The notes under the pieces were generated by a model. That model had not been told where the DNA came from. It worked only from the letters and a program-made list of their open reading frames with translations, and did not search any database. A stretch of DNA of 64,000 bases, from assembly GCF_918741285.1 (NCBI RefSeq), contig NZ_CAKKNC010000001.1:682001-746000 (forward strand). Direction: 5' to 3'. The stretch comes from Sphingobium sp. CECT 9361. GTDB taxonomy: Bacteria; Pseudomonadota; Alphaproteobacteria; Sphingomonadales; Sphingomonadaceae. Shown piece by piece: positions 47,495-57,957 of this stretch. The position numbers were made by a program, and so were the translations under genes. How positions within the stretch are numbered: the stretch's first letter is position 1; the number at the start of each line of letters is the position of its first letter.

Positions 47495-48487
47495 ATGCAT
47501 GTTTACGACACGACACTTTCGCTGATCGGCAATACGCCGCTCGTGCGCCTTACCGGCCCCTCGCAAGAGACAGGCTGCGACATTTACGGCAAATGCGAAT
47601 TTGCCAATCCCGGCGCATCGGTAAAGGATCGCGCCGCGCTCTACATCGTACAGGATGCCGAGGAGAAGGGCTTGCTCAAGCCCGGCGGCACGATCGTAGA
47701 AGGGACCGCAGGCAACACCGGCATCGGCCTCGCGCTGGTCGCCAATGCCAAGGGGTACAAGACGATCATCGTCATCCCCGAAACGCAAAGCCGCGAAAAA
47801 ATGGACACGCTCCGCGCCCTTGGGGCGGAACTGGTAACGGTGCCCGCTGCCGCTTATTCCAATCCGGGCCACTTCGTGCACACCTCGCGCCGCATTGCCG
47901 AGGAAACCGAAGGCGCGATCTGGGCCAATCAATTCGACAACATCGCCAACCGCAAGGCGCATATTCTTGGCACCGCCGAAGAAATCTGGACGCAGATGGA
48001 AGGCCGCATCGACGGTTTCACTTGTGCGGCAGGGACCGGCGGCACGATTGCAGGCGTCGGCCTTGGCCTCAAGGCTAAGGACGAGAAGATCACCATCGCG
48101 CTCAGCGATCCGCACGGCGCGGCCTTGTTCAACTATTATGCACATGGCGAGTTGAAGGCGGAGGGCAGTTCGGTTGCCGAAGGCATCGGGCAGGGCCGCA
48201 TCACCGCCAATCTGGAAGGCGCGCCGATCGACACCCAGTTCCGCATTTCCGATGCTGAAGGGATCGATTGGGTCCGCCGTCTGCTCAGCGAAGAGGGACT
48301 GTGCCTCGGTCTGTCCTCCGGCATCAACGTGGCGGGCGCGGTGGCGCTGGCACGGCAATTGGGGCCGGGGCATCGCATCGCCACGATCCTGTGCGACACC
48401 GGATTCCGCTATCTCTCGACGCTCTACAATCGCCAGTGGCTCGAATCGAAGGGGTTGACGGTGTTCCCTTGGCTGGCGCAGGATTGA
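47495..48487 (+). CDS. cysK: Cysteine synthase A (O-acetylserine sulfhydrylase)
   Basis: About 330 residues. PLP-binding Lys lies in CEFANPGASVKDRAA, and the phosphate-binding loop is EGTAGNTGIGLA and later AGTGGTIAGVG. It joins O-acetylserine and sulfide into cysteine. The ATG at 47495 is used; an upstream TTG would add 20 residues not typical of the family. Confidence 0.95.
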   Translation: MHVYDTTLSLIGNTPLVRLTGPSQETGCDIYGKCEFANPGASVKDRAALYIVQDAEEKGLLKPGGTIVEGTAGNTGIGLALVANAKGYKTIIVIPETQSREKMDTLRALGAELVTVPAAAYSNPGHFVHTSRRIAEETEGAIWANQFDNIANRKAHILGTAEEIWTQMEGRIDGFTCAAGTGGTIAGVGLGLKAKDEKITIALSDPHGAALFNYYAHGELKAEGSSVAEGIGQGRITANLEGAPIDTQFRISDAEGIDWVRRLLSEEGLCLGLSSGINVAGAVALARQLGPGHRIATILCDTGFRYLSTLYNRQWLESKGLTVFPWLAQD

Positions 48488-48593
48488 TCCGCAGCGGGAT
48501 AAGAGGGTCAATGCCAGCTATGGCACGCACATCACATATTGCAGCGGCGGCTTCGGCGTGAGCCCTTCGTCCCCGGAACAGTCCAGGACCAGA

Positions 48594-48914
48594 ATGCCCG
48601 AACGCGAAAGCAAGGGCAGCGATCGGCGGCAGGATGGCCTGCACCGGGTACAGATCGGGCTGACGGGATTGGCGGGTGTCATTCTGCTGGTGGGCCTCGC
48701 CAACATCGTGATCGACAAGGCGCAACTGGATGAGCGGACCATGCCGCCGCCGGTCGTGCCGACGCTGAACGCAGGCGCTGAAAACGCTGTCGCGCCGCGT
48801 GAACCTTTGGCGGAACTCGGGGTAACGCCGTCTGCCGAACAATCCGGCCAGGTCGTCCCCGACTTGCAGCCGGACCCGGCACTCAGCAAGCCTATGGACA
48901 GCGAGCCGCAATAA
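48594..48914 (+). CDS. Small membrane protein of unknown function
   Basis: 106 residues from an ATG with AGGA upstream (a GTG at 48558 is possible). A single membrane helix (IGLTGLAGVILLVGLANIVI) and a proline-rich periplasmic C-terminus. No family recognised. The next gene starts two bases after its stop, and both lie just upstream of mraZ. Confidence 0.65.
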   Translation: MPERESKGSDRRQDGLHRVQIGLTGLAGVILLVGLANIVIDKAQLDERTMPPPVVPTLNAGAENAVAPREPLAELGVTPSAEQSGQVVPDLQPDPALSKPMDSEPQ

Positions 48915-48915
48915 C

Positions 48916-50043
48916 TTGTCGACGATTGCGGTAGTGCGCCGCCTGCTTGGCGCCGCGGCGATGATGCTGCTCCCCATCGTCGGCGCGTTGATCGGCGGAC
49001 TATATTATGGGCCGATATTGCGTAGCGGACAGGTCGCGCTGGCATCCTGGGTGCCGTTCATCCTGATCGCCGCGGCATTGGCGAGCGGTGTCGGGTGGAT
49101 GTTGGGGAAGCGGCGGGGAATCGTGCTCGTCGCCCTGTGGACCTTGCTAGGCGGTTTGCTCAGCGCGCTGATATTATGCTGTGTCGCCGCAGGTGCCATG
49201 CCTGCCTTTCGGGCTGCGACGGCAAGCGCTCCGCCCGCAGGGCCACGCGAACCGCTCGCGATCCACACCGCGCTCGACCTGTATTGGGGGCAAAGCCGCA
49301 CGCTGGCCACGCTCGACAAGGCATTTGAGATAGACCGCCTTGATCTGCTATCGCCTCAGAATCTGGAGATGCACGACCGCCTGTTGCTGGCACAGCCGCG
49401 CTTGCTGAAACCCGAGGAACTGGTTGCTCTGGACCAGTGGGTCCGCGATGGAGGGCGCGCGGTCATCCTTGCCGATCCGCTGCTCGTCTGGCCCACCGAT
49501 CTGGCGTCCGGCGACCGGCGTCGTCCTCCTGTGACCAGCCTGCTCGATCCCTTGCTGGCGCATTGGGGTCTCACGCTGGAGCCTGCATTGGATACGGCAG
49601 CGCAGCGCCAATTCGTCGATAACGGACGCCTGCTGATAATGTCTGCCGCGTCCCGGTTCGCGCTTCGACACAGTAACTTTGCGCGTTGCCAGAAGGTCGG
49701 CAACGGATGGTCGGTCACCTGCCGTATCGGCAAAGGCAAGGTGCGCCTTATCGCGGATGCCGACATGCTGAACGAAAGGACATGGCAGGCGCCCGATGGC
49801 GGCGTGCTGATCGGCGACAACATGGCCCTGATCGATCAATGGCTGCGCAAGCCTCTGGCTTCCGTACAGAACTGGTCCGGGGCACCGATCTGGACGCAAA
49901 GCAATCGGGCGGTGGTGGCGGGCCTCCGTTGGGCGTTACTCGCTGGCGCGCTCTGGGCGATTCTGGGCGCTATGCTGATCCTGCATTTGGAAGGAACGCA
50001 GTCACGCCCGGACAATTGGAGAAACAGGAAAGAACAAGTGTAG
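48916..50043 (+). CDS. Membrane protein of unknown function (GldG-like domain)
   Basis: 375 residues from a TTG immediately after the previous gene. Three to four membrane segments lie in the first 110 residues, followed by a soluble region (WGQSRTLATLDKAFEIDRLD; LVALDQWVRDGGRAVILADPL) and a C-terminal helix (LRWALLAGALWAILGAMLIL). The middle part resembles the ABC-associated GldG/DUF4350-like sugar-amidotransferase fold, but I cannot assign a function. Coupled to the small membrane protein before it. Confidence 0.75.
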   Translation: MSTIAVVRRLLGAAAMMLLPIVGALIGGLYYGPILRSGQVALASWVPFILIAAALASGVGWMLGKRRGIVLVALWTLLGGLLSALILCCVAAGAMPAFRAATASAPPAGPREPLAIHTALDLYWGQSRTLATLDKAFEIDRLDLLSPQNLEMHDRLLLAQPRLLKPEELVALDQWVRDGGRAVILADPLLVWPTDLASGDRRRPPVTSLLDPLLAHWGLTLEPALDTAAQRQFVDNGRLLIMSAASRFALRHSNFARCQKVGNGWSVTCRIGKGKVRLIADADMLNERTWQAPDGGVLIGDNMALIDQWLRKPLASVQNWSGAPIWTQSNRAVVAGLRWALLAGALWAILGAMLILHLEGTQSRPDNWRNRKEQV

Positions 50044-50100
50044 AACAACGCGCTTTCAAAGGGTTGTTCGACGGTGAAAAACCATCTCCGAACAGTAGAT

Positions 50101-50145
50101 TCCCATCATGACCCAGATTTTCCCCTTTATTCCCGACCTAACCCT
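50101..50145. promoter_or_regulatory. Five MraZ-box-like repeats upstream of mraZ
   Basis: TCCCA, ACCCA, TCCCC, TCCCG and ACCCT start at 50101, 50111, 50121, 50131 and 50141, an exact 10-bp period. On the minus strand each reads NGGG(A/T), matching the TGGGN-N5-TGGGN repeats that MraZ binds at its own promoter in E. coli. They lie about 130-170 bases before the mraZ start. Confidence 0.65.
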
Positions 50146-50272
50146 TGATACTTAGGTGTCCATAGGGGCTGTTCAGGCTTTGTGATTCCTGTGACGGCGA
50201 AAGGCTTTGCGCATCTGCTTTTCGCGGCGGGAGAGCTGCGGCCCCTGAAGAAAGGGGCAAGGCGGTTTTCTC

Positions 50273-50767
50273 GTGACGAGCAACATACTCTTCTCGGGTA
50301 ACGCCTTCAGCCTCGCCGATGGCAAGGGACGCTTCGTCCTGCCTCTCGAAATGCGCAAACAGGTCAAGCTGGGCAGCAGCAACGAAAACCGGCTGGTGAC
50401 GTCGTTTCACGACAAACACCCTTGCGCCACCGGTTTCGGCACCATCTTTCGCCAGCAACAGGAAGACTCCATTGCCGCTCGCGCCCTCGCGGCGATGAAC
50501 CGTGGCGACGATTACGATGAGGATGCGGAGCGCGAAAAGCTGTTCCCGCTGATGGACGACATCAACTTCGACGATGGCGGTCGCTTCTTCCTGCCTGACG
50601 ACCTGAAACGCGCCAGCGGCATTACCGACGCAATCTTCTTCGTCGGCGTCAGCCGCTATATCCAGATGTGGAACCCCGCGTCTTACGAAGCCAGCGAGTC
50701 CGGCCATGCCATTCTGAAGGCAAAGTGCCGTGAGTTCCTTGCCGGACGGGAGGCGTCAGGCAAATGA
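50273..50767 (+). CDS. mraZ: Transcriptional regulator MraZ
   Basis: A 164-residue protein with two AbrB-like domains ([18 protein letters not shown] and [16 protein letters not shown]). It starts with GTG. Longer than E. coli MraZ by about 12 residues owing to an acidic linker ([13 protein letters not shown]). MraZ represses the dcw operon that it heads. It overlaps rsmH by four bases. Confidence 0.94.
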   Translation: MTSNILFSGNAFSLADGKGRFVLPLEMRKQVKLGSSNENRLVTSFHDKHPCATGFGTIFRQQQEDSIAARALAAMNRGDDYDEDAEREKLFPLMDDINFDDGGRFFLPDDLKRASGITDAIFFVGVSRYIQMWNPASYEASESGHAILKAKCREFLAGREASGK

Positions 50768-51732
50768 CGACCGCTGCTCTCCATACCGACGCGCCGCATA
50801 TTCCGGTCCTGCTCGATGAAGTTCTCGACGCACTCGTCATTGCCCCTGGCGAAACGCATGTCGATGGCACATTCGGCGCAGGCGGCTACAGCCGCGCCAT
50901 GGCAGGGCGGGGCGCGCGCGTCATTGCGTTTGATCGCGATCCCGACGCTATCCGCGAAGGGCAGGCTGTTGCCGACGCGGCTGGCATCACGCTGATCGAA
51001 GGCGAATTTTCGCGGATGCAGGCCTTGCTCGCGGATGCAGGCGTCGATCAGGTGGCGGGTATCACGCTCGACATCGGCGTGTCCTCGATGCAGCTCGACC
51101 GGGCGGATCGTGGTTTCTCCTTCCAGTCCGACGGTCCGCTCGACATGCGAATGAGCCAGTCCGGGACTAGCGCCGCCGATTTCCTCAACACTGCGCCCGA
51201 AGACGCCATCGCCGACGTCATCTATCGCTATGGCGAGGAGCCCAAGTCGCGCCGGATCGCGCGCTTCATCGTCGAGGCGCGGCCTTTGTCGCGCACCGGC
51301 GAACTGGCCGCTGTCGTGCGCCGCGCACTGGGTCACAAGCCGCATGACAAGAAAGATCCCGCGACCCGCGTGTTTCAGGCGATCCGCATCCATCTCAATC
51401 AGGAACTGGAAGAGCTGGAACGCGGTCTCGAAGCAGCCGAAGCTGTGCTGCAGCCGGGCGGTCGTCTCGCCATCGTCACCTTCCACAGTCTTGAAGACCG
51501 GATCGTAAAGCAATTCCTGCGCCGCCGCAGCGGAGGCGAAGGTGCCGGTTCGCGCCATATGCCGATGCAGACGAAGGCCGATGCACCGACTTTCGCCAAG
51601 CCTGCCAAGGCCGTGCGCGCCGGTCCGTCCGAACTCGCCGCCAATCCGCGCGCCCGCTCGGCCACCTTGCGCAGTGCCGTCCGCACGGCTGCGCCTGCTC
51701 TTTCATCCGTCGCAATGGGGGTCCGGTCATGA
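50764..51732 (+). CDS. rsmH: 16S rRNA (cytosine-1402-N4)-methyltransferase
   Basis: A 322-residue SAM enzyme (formerly MraW) that methylates C1402 of 16S rRNA. The SAM motif is [34 protein letters not shown] and [16 protein letters not shown] are family marks. Coupled to mraZ (ATGA) and to ftsL (ATGA). Confidence 0.97.
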   Translation: MTTAALHTDAPHIPVLLDEVLDALVIAPGETHVDGTFGAGGYSRAMAGRGARVIAFDRDPDAIREGQAVADAAGITLIEGEFSRMQALLADAGVDQVAGITLDIGVSSMQLDRADRGFSFQSDGPLDMRMSQSGTSAADFLNTAPEDAIADVIYRYGEEPKSRRIARFIVEARPLSRTGELAAVVRRALGHKPHDKKDPATRVFQAIRIHLNQELEELERGLEAAEAVLQPGGRLAIVTFHSLEDRIVKQFLRRRSGGEGAGSRHMPMQTKADAPTFAKPAKAVRAGPSELAANPRARSATLRSAVRTAAPALSSVAMGVRS

Positions 51733-52370
51733 TCGCCGTCAAGCGTTTGCAAAGTCTGTTCTGGGTATTGCTTGTCACTCTTGGCGCGCTGTCCGCTTAT
51801 CTGGTCTCGCTGCGCGCGGCGACCGAGCGCAACGAATTGAACAAGGTCCGCGCCCAGATTGCGCAAACCCGTGGCGACATCCGCTATCTCGAAACGGAGT
51901 TTAGCGCGCGGGCCAGTCTGCGTCAGCTTGAGCGCTGGAATGCAGAGGATTTCCGCTATTCCACGCCCACCGTTGGACAATATCTGAGCGGCGAACGCGC
52001 TTTGGCCAGCCTTGACGGGGTGCAGCCCAACGGTCCTGCCTATGTCGCGCCGCCGGTAATGGCGGCGATGGTGCAAACGCCCGCAGACCTTCCCGCCGCG
52101 ACGCAAGTGGCGCAGGCCAGCCCTGCCGCTACCCAGATTCGCAGCGACATTGCGATCATTCGAACGGCGCAGGCTGCCGACAATGTCGAAAAGCTGGCGC
52201 GTCCCGCCAAGGCTGCGGCTTCGTCTGACAAATCCGAACGGAGCCGCCCCGGCCCCGTAGCGCGCAATGCCGAACGCATGGCGATGCTCGATGCCAAGCT
52301 GCTGGATGACAGCACCTTGGGCGACCTCAGCAAGCGCGCCGCCAGCGAAAAACGCAAGGGCAACCACTGA
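51729..52370 (+). CDS. ftsL: Cell division protein FtsL (long form)
   Basis: A 213-residue protein in the ftsL position. The N-terminal membrane helix ([19 protein letters not shown]) is followed by a coiled coil ([18 protein letters not shown]) as in FtsL. The rest is a ~130-residue Ala/Pro/Arg-rich extension that E. coli FtsL lacks. FtsL joins FtsB and FtsQ to activate the FtsWI synthase. Assignment is mainly by position and topology. Confidence 0.78.
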   Translation: MIAVKRLQSLFWVLLVTLGALSAYLVSLRAATERNELNKVRAQIAQTRGDIRYLETEFSARASLRQLERWNAEDFRYSTPTVGQYLSGERALASLDGVQPNGPAYVAPPVMAAMVQTPADLPAATQVAQASPAATQIRSDIAIIRTAQAADNVEKLARPAKAAASSDKSERSRPGPVARNAERMAMLDAKLLDDSTLGDLSKRAASEKRKGNH

Positions 52371-54076
52371 TGGCCACGCTGGTCGTCCGCCCGGACCGGC
52401 CTCGCACCGGCACGGACCGCATCAACCTGACCGCGCTGGCGCATCAGCGGCTGATGCTTTTGCTCGTCCTCTTCATCGCGATCACGGGCCTCATTGCCTT
52501 AAGGCTGATGTGGATGGGCGTGTTCTCCGGCAGTGGCGCGCGCAGCAGCATTGCTTCGGGCATCCTGCCGCGTGCCGATATCGTGGATCGCAATGGCGAG
52601 CCGCTGGTCCGCACGATGGACGGCTATTCGATTTCGGTGCGACCGGATCGGCTTATCGGCGATCCGGCCGAACTGGCGCGCAAGCTTAATGAGATTTTTC
52701 CGGACCAAAGTGCCGCCGACTTCTACAAGAAGTTGACAGGCAAAGGCTGGGCCTATCTGCGCAAGCGCGCCATGCCCGAACAGGTGGCGGCCGTGAACGC
52801 ATTGGGCGAAGTCGGCATCGAATTTCCGCGCGAAAAGGAGCGCGTTTATCCGCAACGCACGCTTGCGGCGCATGTGCTGGGCTTCCCGCCGACCGATGGG
52901 GCAGGCGGGATGGGTGTGGAACTCGCCTTCAACGATGAACTGACCAGGCACGGCGCCACCGGTAAGCCATTCATGCTGTCGATTGACACGCGCGTTCAGG
53001 CGGCCTTGGAAAGTGAGCTGTATGCGCAAATGATCTCGCAGCAGGCCAAGGGCGCAGGTGGGATCATCATGGACGCCAATACCGGCGAAATCATCGCCAT
53101 GGCGTCGCTCCCCGTGTTCGACCCGAACAAGCTTGTGGCGGATACCGCCACAAGCTGCAACGATTCCGCACGCTGCAACGATATGGTGCAATCGCGCTAC
53201 GAACTGGGGTCAACCTTCAAACCCATATCGATAGCCGCCGCCATGGATCATGGCACGGTCAAGTCGATGTCGAAGCGCTATGACGCGACCGCATCGCTAC
53301 CGATTGGCGGCTTTCACATCAAGGACGACCATCCGCTGGGCCGCTGGATCAATGTCCCGGAAACGCTGGTACATAGTTCCAACATCGCCACCGCGCGGAT
53401 AGCCGACGAAATGGGCGCTGCTCCATTGCAGGCGGTGTTCCGGTCGCTCGAATTCGATAGCCGCCCCAGCATCGAGTTAAAGGAGCGCGCCGGTACGCTC
53501 TGGCCCGTCAATTGGGGACGCATCACCACGATGACCACCTCCTATGGCCATGGGATCGCGGTTACGCCGCTGCATCTGGCCAGCGCATATGCCGCGCTCG
53601 TTAACGGCGGCATCTGGCGCCCGGCCACGTTGCGGCGTCTGTCGGCCAATGATGTGCCGCACGGTCGTCGGGTTTTCTCCGCTGCGACCAGCGCACGGAT
53701 GCGGCAGCTTTTGCGCATGATCGTCGCCGCTGGGACAGGCCGCAGCGCGGATGCCAAGGGCTATCGCGTAGGCGGCAAGACCGGTTCTGCGGAAAAGCCG
53801 TTCGAGGGTGGCTATGCGCATCACTCGCTCGTCACTACCTTTGCCGCGGCCTTCCCGATGGACAATCCCAAATATGTCGTACTCGCGATGATGGACGAGC
53901 CGAAGGGCAATGCTGAGACATTCGGTCTGCGCACCGCAGCCTGGACGGCATCGCCTGTGGTAAAGCGCGTGGTGGAACGGGTCGGCCCTATGCTAGGCAT
54001 CATTCCCGATGAGCGGCGCGACGTGGATATTTCCGAACTGATGCCGCTGCTATGGAATCCGAAGGGCGAGGAATAA
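52370..54076 (+). CDS. ftsI: Septal peptidoglycan transpeptidase FtsI (PBP3)
   Basis: A 568-residue class B PBP. The N-terminal membrane helix lies near residues 28-45. The active-site motifs are STFK (Ser281, Lys284), SSN (336-338) and KTG (470-472). It cross-links septal peptidoglycan. It starts in the last base of the ftsL stop codon. Confidence 0.97.
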   Translation: MATLVVRPDRPRTGTDRINLTALAHQRLMLLLVLFIAITGLIALRLMWMGVFSGSGARSSIASGILPRADIVDRNGEPLVRTMDGYSISVRPDRLIGDPAELARKLNEIFPDQSAADFYKKLTGKGWAYLRKRAMPEQVAAVNALGEVGIEFPREKERVYPQRTLAAHVLGFPPTDGAGGMGVELAFNDELTRHGATGKPFMLSIDTRVQAALESELYAQMISQQAKGAGGIIMDANTGEIIAMASLPVFDPNKLVADTATSCNDSARCNDMVQSRYELGSTFKPISIAAAMDHGTVKSMSKRYDATASLPIGGFHIKDDHPLGRWINVPETLVHSSNIATARIADEMGAAPLQAVFRSLEFDSRPSIELKERAGTLWPVNWGRITTMTTSYGHGIAVTPLHLASAYAALVNGGIWRPATLRRLSANDVPHGRRVFSAATSARMRQLLRMIVAAGTGRSADAKGYRVGGKTGSAEKPFEGGYAHHSLVTTFAAAFPMDNPKYVVLAMMDEPKGNAETFGLRTAAWTASPVVKRVVERVGPMLGIIPDERRDVDISELMPLLWNPKGEE

Positions 54077-55503
54077 TGCGGCTGGACGCACTGATTGAAG
54101 GACTGAATCCGACCGAAGGTGATGTTGCGGTCATCGGCTTTGCAATCGATCATCGCAAGGTTGCGCCCGGCACCGTCTTCGGCGCGTTCCCCGGCGCGCG
54201 CTTCAATGGCGAGGATTTCATTGCCGATGCGATAGCCGCTGGTGCCGTCGCCATCGTAGCGCGTCCCGAAGCGGTCGTGAATGGCGCGGTGCATCTGTCC
54301 GATGCCGAGCCGCGTCGGCTTTTCGCGTCCTTGGCCGCCAAATTTTTCGCGCCCTTCCCGGCAACGACCGTCGCTGTGACCGGCACCAACGGCAAGACCT
54401 CGACAGTCGAATTGACGCGCCAGATCTGGCGGCTGATGGGCGAGAAGTCGGCTTCCATCGGCACCTTGGGCGTGACGACGGCAGTCGATCAGGTATCGAC
54501 CGGCCTCACCACGCCCGACATCGTTACCTTCCTGTCGAACATGTCGGGCCTCCGCCGCGAAGGCATCACCCATGCTGCGTTCGAAGCGTCCAGCCACGGC
54601 CTCGACCAGTTCCGCACCGAAGGTTTGCCGGTGCAGGCTGGCGCGTTCACCAACCTCAGCCGCGATCATCTCGATTATCATGGCGATATGGACAGCTATT
54701 TCCATGCCAAGATGCGCCTGTTCGACGAAGTGGTCGCACCCGGCGGTGCAGCGGTCATCTGGGCCGACGATCCCAAGTCCGCTGATGTCATCGCCCGCGC
54801 CCAAGCACGCGGCCTGCGCATCCTCTCCGTTGGCGTTCAGGGTGAAGCCCTCAAACTCGTTGAGCGCACGCCGACGCATCTCGGACAAACATTGCTGGTT
54901 GAAGCCGAAGGCAAAACCCACAAGATCAACTTGCCGCTGATCGGCGCTTACCAAGCCGCCAACGCGCTGGTGTCCGCCGGACTAGTGATTGCCACCGGCG
55001 GCGACACGACCAAAGTTCTGGAATTTCTCGCCCGTGTCCAGCCCGTGCGCGGTCGTCTGGAACGTGCCGTCATCACGCACACCGGCGCGCCGGTCTATGT
55101 CGATTACGCCCATACACCGGACGGCCTGCGCGCTGCTATCGAAGCGTTGCGCCCGCACACGCGCGGCAAGCTGGTAACCCTGTTCGGCGCAGGTGGAGAC
55201 CGCGACGCAGGCAAACGTCCGCAAATGGGCAAGGTCGCCACCGACCTGTCCGACGTCGTCATAGTGACGGATGACAATCCGCGCTCTGAAGAACCTTCGT
55301 CCATCCGGGCGGCCATCATGGCGGGCGCACCCGGCGCAACCGAAATCGGCGGGCGCCGCGCTGCCATCGCCGCCGCCATCGCTTTGGCGGGCCCCGACGA
55401 TATCGTCCTGCTCGCGGGCAAGGGCCACGAACAGGGCCAGATCATCGGCGACCGCGTCTTGCCCTTCGACGATGTGACTGTCGCACGGGAGTGCGCGGAG
55501 TAA
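54076..55503 (+). CDS. murE: UDP-MurNAc-tripeptide synthetase MurE (meso-DAP adding)
   Basis: A 475-residue Mur ligase. ATP-binding GTNGKT (103-108) and the DNPR motif (400-403) show that it adds meso-diaminopimelate, as expected for a Gram-negative. Starts one base inside the ftsI stop codon. Confidence 0.97.
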   Translation: MRLDALIEGLNPTEGDVAVIGFAIDHRKVAPGTVFGAFPGARFNGEDFIADAIAAGAVAIVARPEAVVNGAVHLSDAEPRRLFASLAAKFFAPFPATTVAVTGTNGKTSTVELTRQIWRLMGEKSASIGTLGVTTAVDQVSTGLTTPDIVTFLSNMSGLRREGITHAAFEASSHGLDQFRTEGLPVQAGAFTNLSRDHLDYHGDMDSYFHAKMRLFDEVVAPGGAAVIWADDPKSADVIARAQARGLRILSVGVQGEALKLVERTPTHLGQTLLVEAEGKTHKINLPLIGAYQAANALVSAGLVIATGGDTTKVLEFLARVQPVRGRLERAVITHTGAPVYVDYAHTPDGLRAAIEALRPHTRGKLVTLFGAGGDRDAGKRPQMGKVATDLSDVVIVTDDNPRSEEPSSIRAAIMAGAPGATEIGGRRAAIAAAIALAGPDDIVLLAGKGHEQGQIIGDRVLPFDDVTVARECAE

Positions 55504-55507
55504 TGCG

Positions 55508-56887
55508 ATGAGTGCGCTCTGGACCTCAGACGAAATCGCAGCGGCGGTGGGCGGAACGGCGTCCGCCGCTTTTGCCGTTTCGGGCGTTGCTTTCGATAGC
55601 CGCGAAGTCGGACCGGGCGATCTGTTCGTCGCGCTCAAAGGCGAAGCGACCGACGGCCATAACTATGTCGATACCGCCATCGCGTCCGGCGCGTCGGGCG
55701 TTCTCGTCAGTACCCCCGTTGCCGTGCCGCATGTGCTGGTCAATGACAGCTTTGCCGCATTGCAGGCGATGGGCCGCGCCGCTCGCGCTCGCACGTCGGC
55801 GGGAATCATCGGTGTTACCGGATCGGTCGGCAAGACAGGAACGAAGGAAGCGCTCTTCCAGGCGCTCGACCGCGCCAACCCCGGCAAGGTGCATCGCTCG
55901 GTCAAAAGCTACAACAACCATGTCGGCGTCCCGCTCAGCCTGTCGCGCATGCCTGCCGACAGCGCCTATGGCGTGTTCGAAATGGGCATGAACCATGCCG
56001 GCGAGCTGTCAGCGCTCACGCGGCTGGTGCGGCCCAACGTTGCTATCGTCACTGCCATCGCTCCCGCCCACATTGAATTTTTCGCCTCGGAAGCCGCCAT
56101 CGCCGATGCGAAGGCGGAGATATTCGAAGGTCTCGAACCCGGCGGCACTGCCATCATCCCCTTCGACAGCCCGCATATCGACGGGCTGCGCGCGCACGCC
56201 GAACGCTTCGCGGCTCACATACTGACTTTCGGCATCGGCAAAGGCGCGGATATTCGGGCCGTTGAGGCCGTACCAGCCGAACAGGGCGGCACGCTCGTCA
56301 CGGCAAAATTCCCCAAGGCGGAGTTGTGCTTCACCATCGGCGCACCGGGCGATCATTGGGTGACCAATGCGCTGGCCGTCCTCGGCGCAGTCGAAGCGCT
56401 GGGGGGTGACATCGCTGCCGCCGGTCTCGCGCTTGCGGAGTTGCCAGGCCTTGCCGGTCGCGGCGCACGCACCACACTGCATGTCGATGGCCGGGAGGCG
56501 CTGCTGATCGACGAAAGCTACAACGCCAATCCGCTTTCCATGGCCGCGACCCTACGCCAGCTCGGGCGCGAAAAGGCGGCGCGCCGGGTCGTAGTCCTGG
56601 GCGCGATGAAGGAACTGGGCGACCGCAGCGCGGAACTCCACGCCGGTCTCGCCGATCCGATCACGACCAGCCGTGTCGATTATGCGATCCTTGTCGGCGA
56701 AGACATGGCCCCGCTCGCGCAGCGGCTTGAAGGACAGGTCGCTTTCGCGCATGTGCCCGACGCCAATGCCGCCAAAAGCCTCATCCTGTCACGGGTGCAG
56801 GCTGGTGACGCGATATTGGTCAAAGGATCGAACAGTGTCGGCTTATCGCGCGTGGTCGCGGCGTTGGCCGATGGGGATAAAGCATAA
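55508..56887 (+). CDS. murF: UDP-MurNAc-pentapeptide synthetase MurF
   Basis: A 459-residue ligase that adds D-Ala-D-Ala. The P-loop is GSVGKT (105-110); AHIEFF and [10 protein letters not shown] are further family motifs. It starts four bases after murE and shares one base with mraY. Confidence 0.97.
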   Translation: MSALWTSDEIAAAVGGTASAAFAVSGVAFDSREVGPGDLFVALKGEATDGHNYVDTAIASGASGVLVSTPVAVPHVLVNDSFAALQAMGRAARARTSAGIIGVTGSVGKTGTKEALFQALDRANPGKVHRSVKSYNNHVGVPLSLSRMPADSAYGVFEMGMNHAGELSALTRLVRPNVAIVTAIAPAHIEFFASEAAIADAKAEIFEGLEPGGTAIIPFDSPHIDGLRAHAERFAAHILTFGIGKGADIRAVEAVPAEQGGTLVTAKFPKAELCFTIGAPGDHWVTNALAVLGAVEALGGDIAAAGLALAELPGLAGRGARTTLHVDGREALLIDESYNANPLSMAATLRQLGREKAARRVVVLGAMKELGDRSAELHAGLADPITTSRVDYAILVGEDMAPLAQRLEGQVAFAHVPDANAAKSLILSRVQAGDAILVKGSNSVGLSRVVAALADGDKA

Positions 56888-57957
56888 TGTTGTACTGGCT
56901 GGCGCAGACGCTAGACTTTCAGGGGGTTTTCAACCTCATCCGCTATTTGAGCTTCCGGACCGGCGCGGCGATTGCGACCGCTTTGGTCATCGGCTTAATC
57001 ATCGGCCCGCGGTTCATCGGGTGGCTCCGCGTCCGTCAGGGGAAGGGGCAGCCGATCCGCGAAGACGGCCCCCAAAGCCACCTCGCCAAGCGCGGAACGC
57101 CAACCATGGGCGGCCTGATGATCCTCACCGCCATGATCGTTTCGGTCCTGCTGTGGATGAACCTTTCGTCGGTGTACGTCTGGGCCTGCATCTTCGTGAC
57201 GCTGGGCTTTGGAGCCATCGGCTTCATGGACGACTACGACAAGGTGACGAAGGCCAGCCATAAGGGGCTGTCCGGCAAGTTCCGTCTCCTGTGCGAATTT
57301 GCGATAGCCGGTTTCGCGGCATGGCTGATCGTCGGCCATAACGGCACCGCGCTCTACGTCCCGTTCTGGAATGGCCCCGCGCTCAACCTTGGGCCGTTCT
57401 ACTATGTGTTCGCGGCCTTCGTTATCGTGGCATTCGGCAATGCCGTGAACCTGACGGACGGACTAGACGGCCTCGCCACCATGCCGGTCATCATCGCGAG
57501 CCTCGCCTTCATGCTGATCGTCTATCTGGTCGGCCGCGCCGATTTCGCTGAGTATCTGGGTATCCCGCATGTGCCGGGTGCTGGCGATCTGACGATCCTG
57601 TGCGGCGCGATCGTGGGGGCAGGGCTGGCCTTCCTCTGGTTCAATGCGCCGCCGGCCGCGGTGTTCATGGGCGACACCGGCAGCCTCGCCTTGGGCGGAA
57701 CCATCGGTGTTATCGCCGTCAGCGCGCATCATGAAATCGTGCTCGGCATCATCGGCGGTCTGTTCGTCGTCGAAGCAATGTCGGTGATCATTCAGGTGTT
57801 CTTCTACAAACGCACCGGTCGACGCGTGTTCAAAATGGCGCCGATCCACCATCATTTCGAACAGCTCGGCTGGGCCGAAGCCACTGTCGTCATCCGCTTC
57901 TGGATCATCGCTTTCGTTCTCGCCCTCGCCGGTCTTGCGACGTTGAAGCTGCGGTGA
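56887..57957 (+). CDS. mraY: Phospho-MurNAc-pentapeptide translocase MraY
   Basis: A 356-residue, ten-helix enzyme that makes lipid I from UDP-MurNAc-pentapeptide and undecaprenyl phosphate. Motifs visible: [24 protein letters not shown] and [11 protein letters not shown]. Overlaps murD by four bases. Confidence 0.97.
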   Translation: MLYWLAQTLDFQGVFNLIRYLSFRTGAAIATALVIGLIIGPRFIGWLRVRQGKGQPIREDGPQSHLAKRGTPTMGGLMILTAMIVSVLLWMNLSSVYVWACIFVTLGFGAIGFMDDYDKVTKASHKGLSGKFRLLCEFAIAGFAAWLIVGHNGTALYVPFWNGPALNLGPFYYVFAAFVIVAFGNAVNLTDGLDGLATMPVIIASLAFMLIVYLVGRADFAEYLGIPHVPGAGDLTILCGAIVGAGLAFLWFNAPPAAVFMGDTGSLALGGTIGVIAVSAHHEIVLGIIGGLFVVEAMSVIIQVFFYKRTGRRVFKMAPIHHHFEQLGWAEATVVIRFWIIAFVLALAGLATLKLR

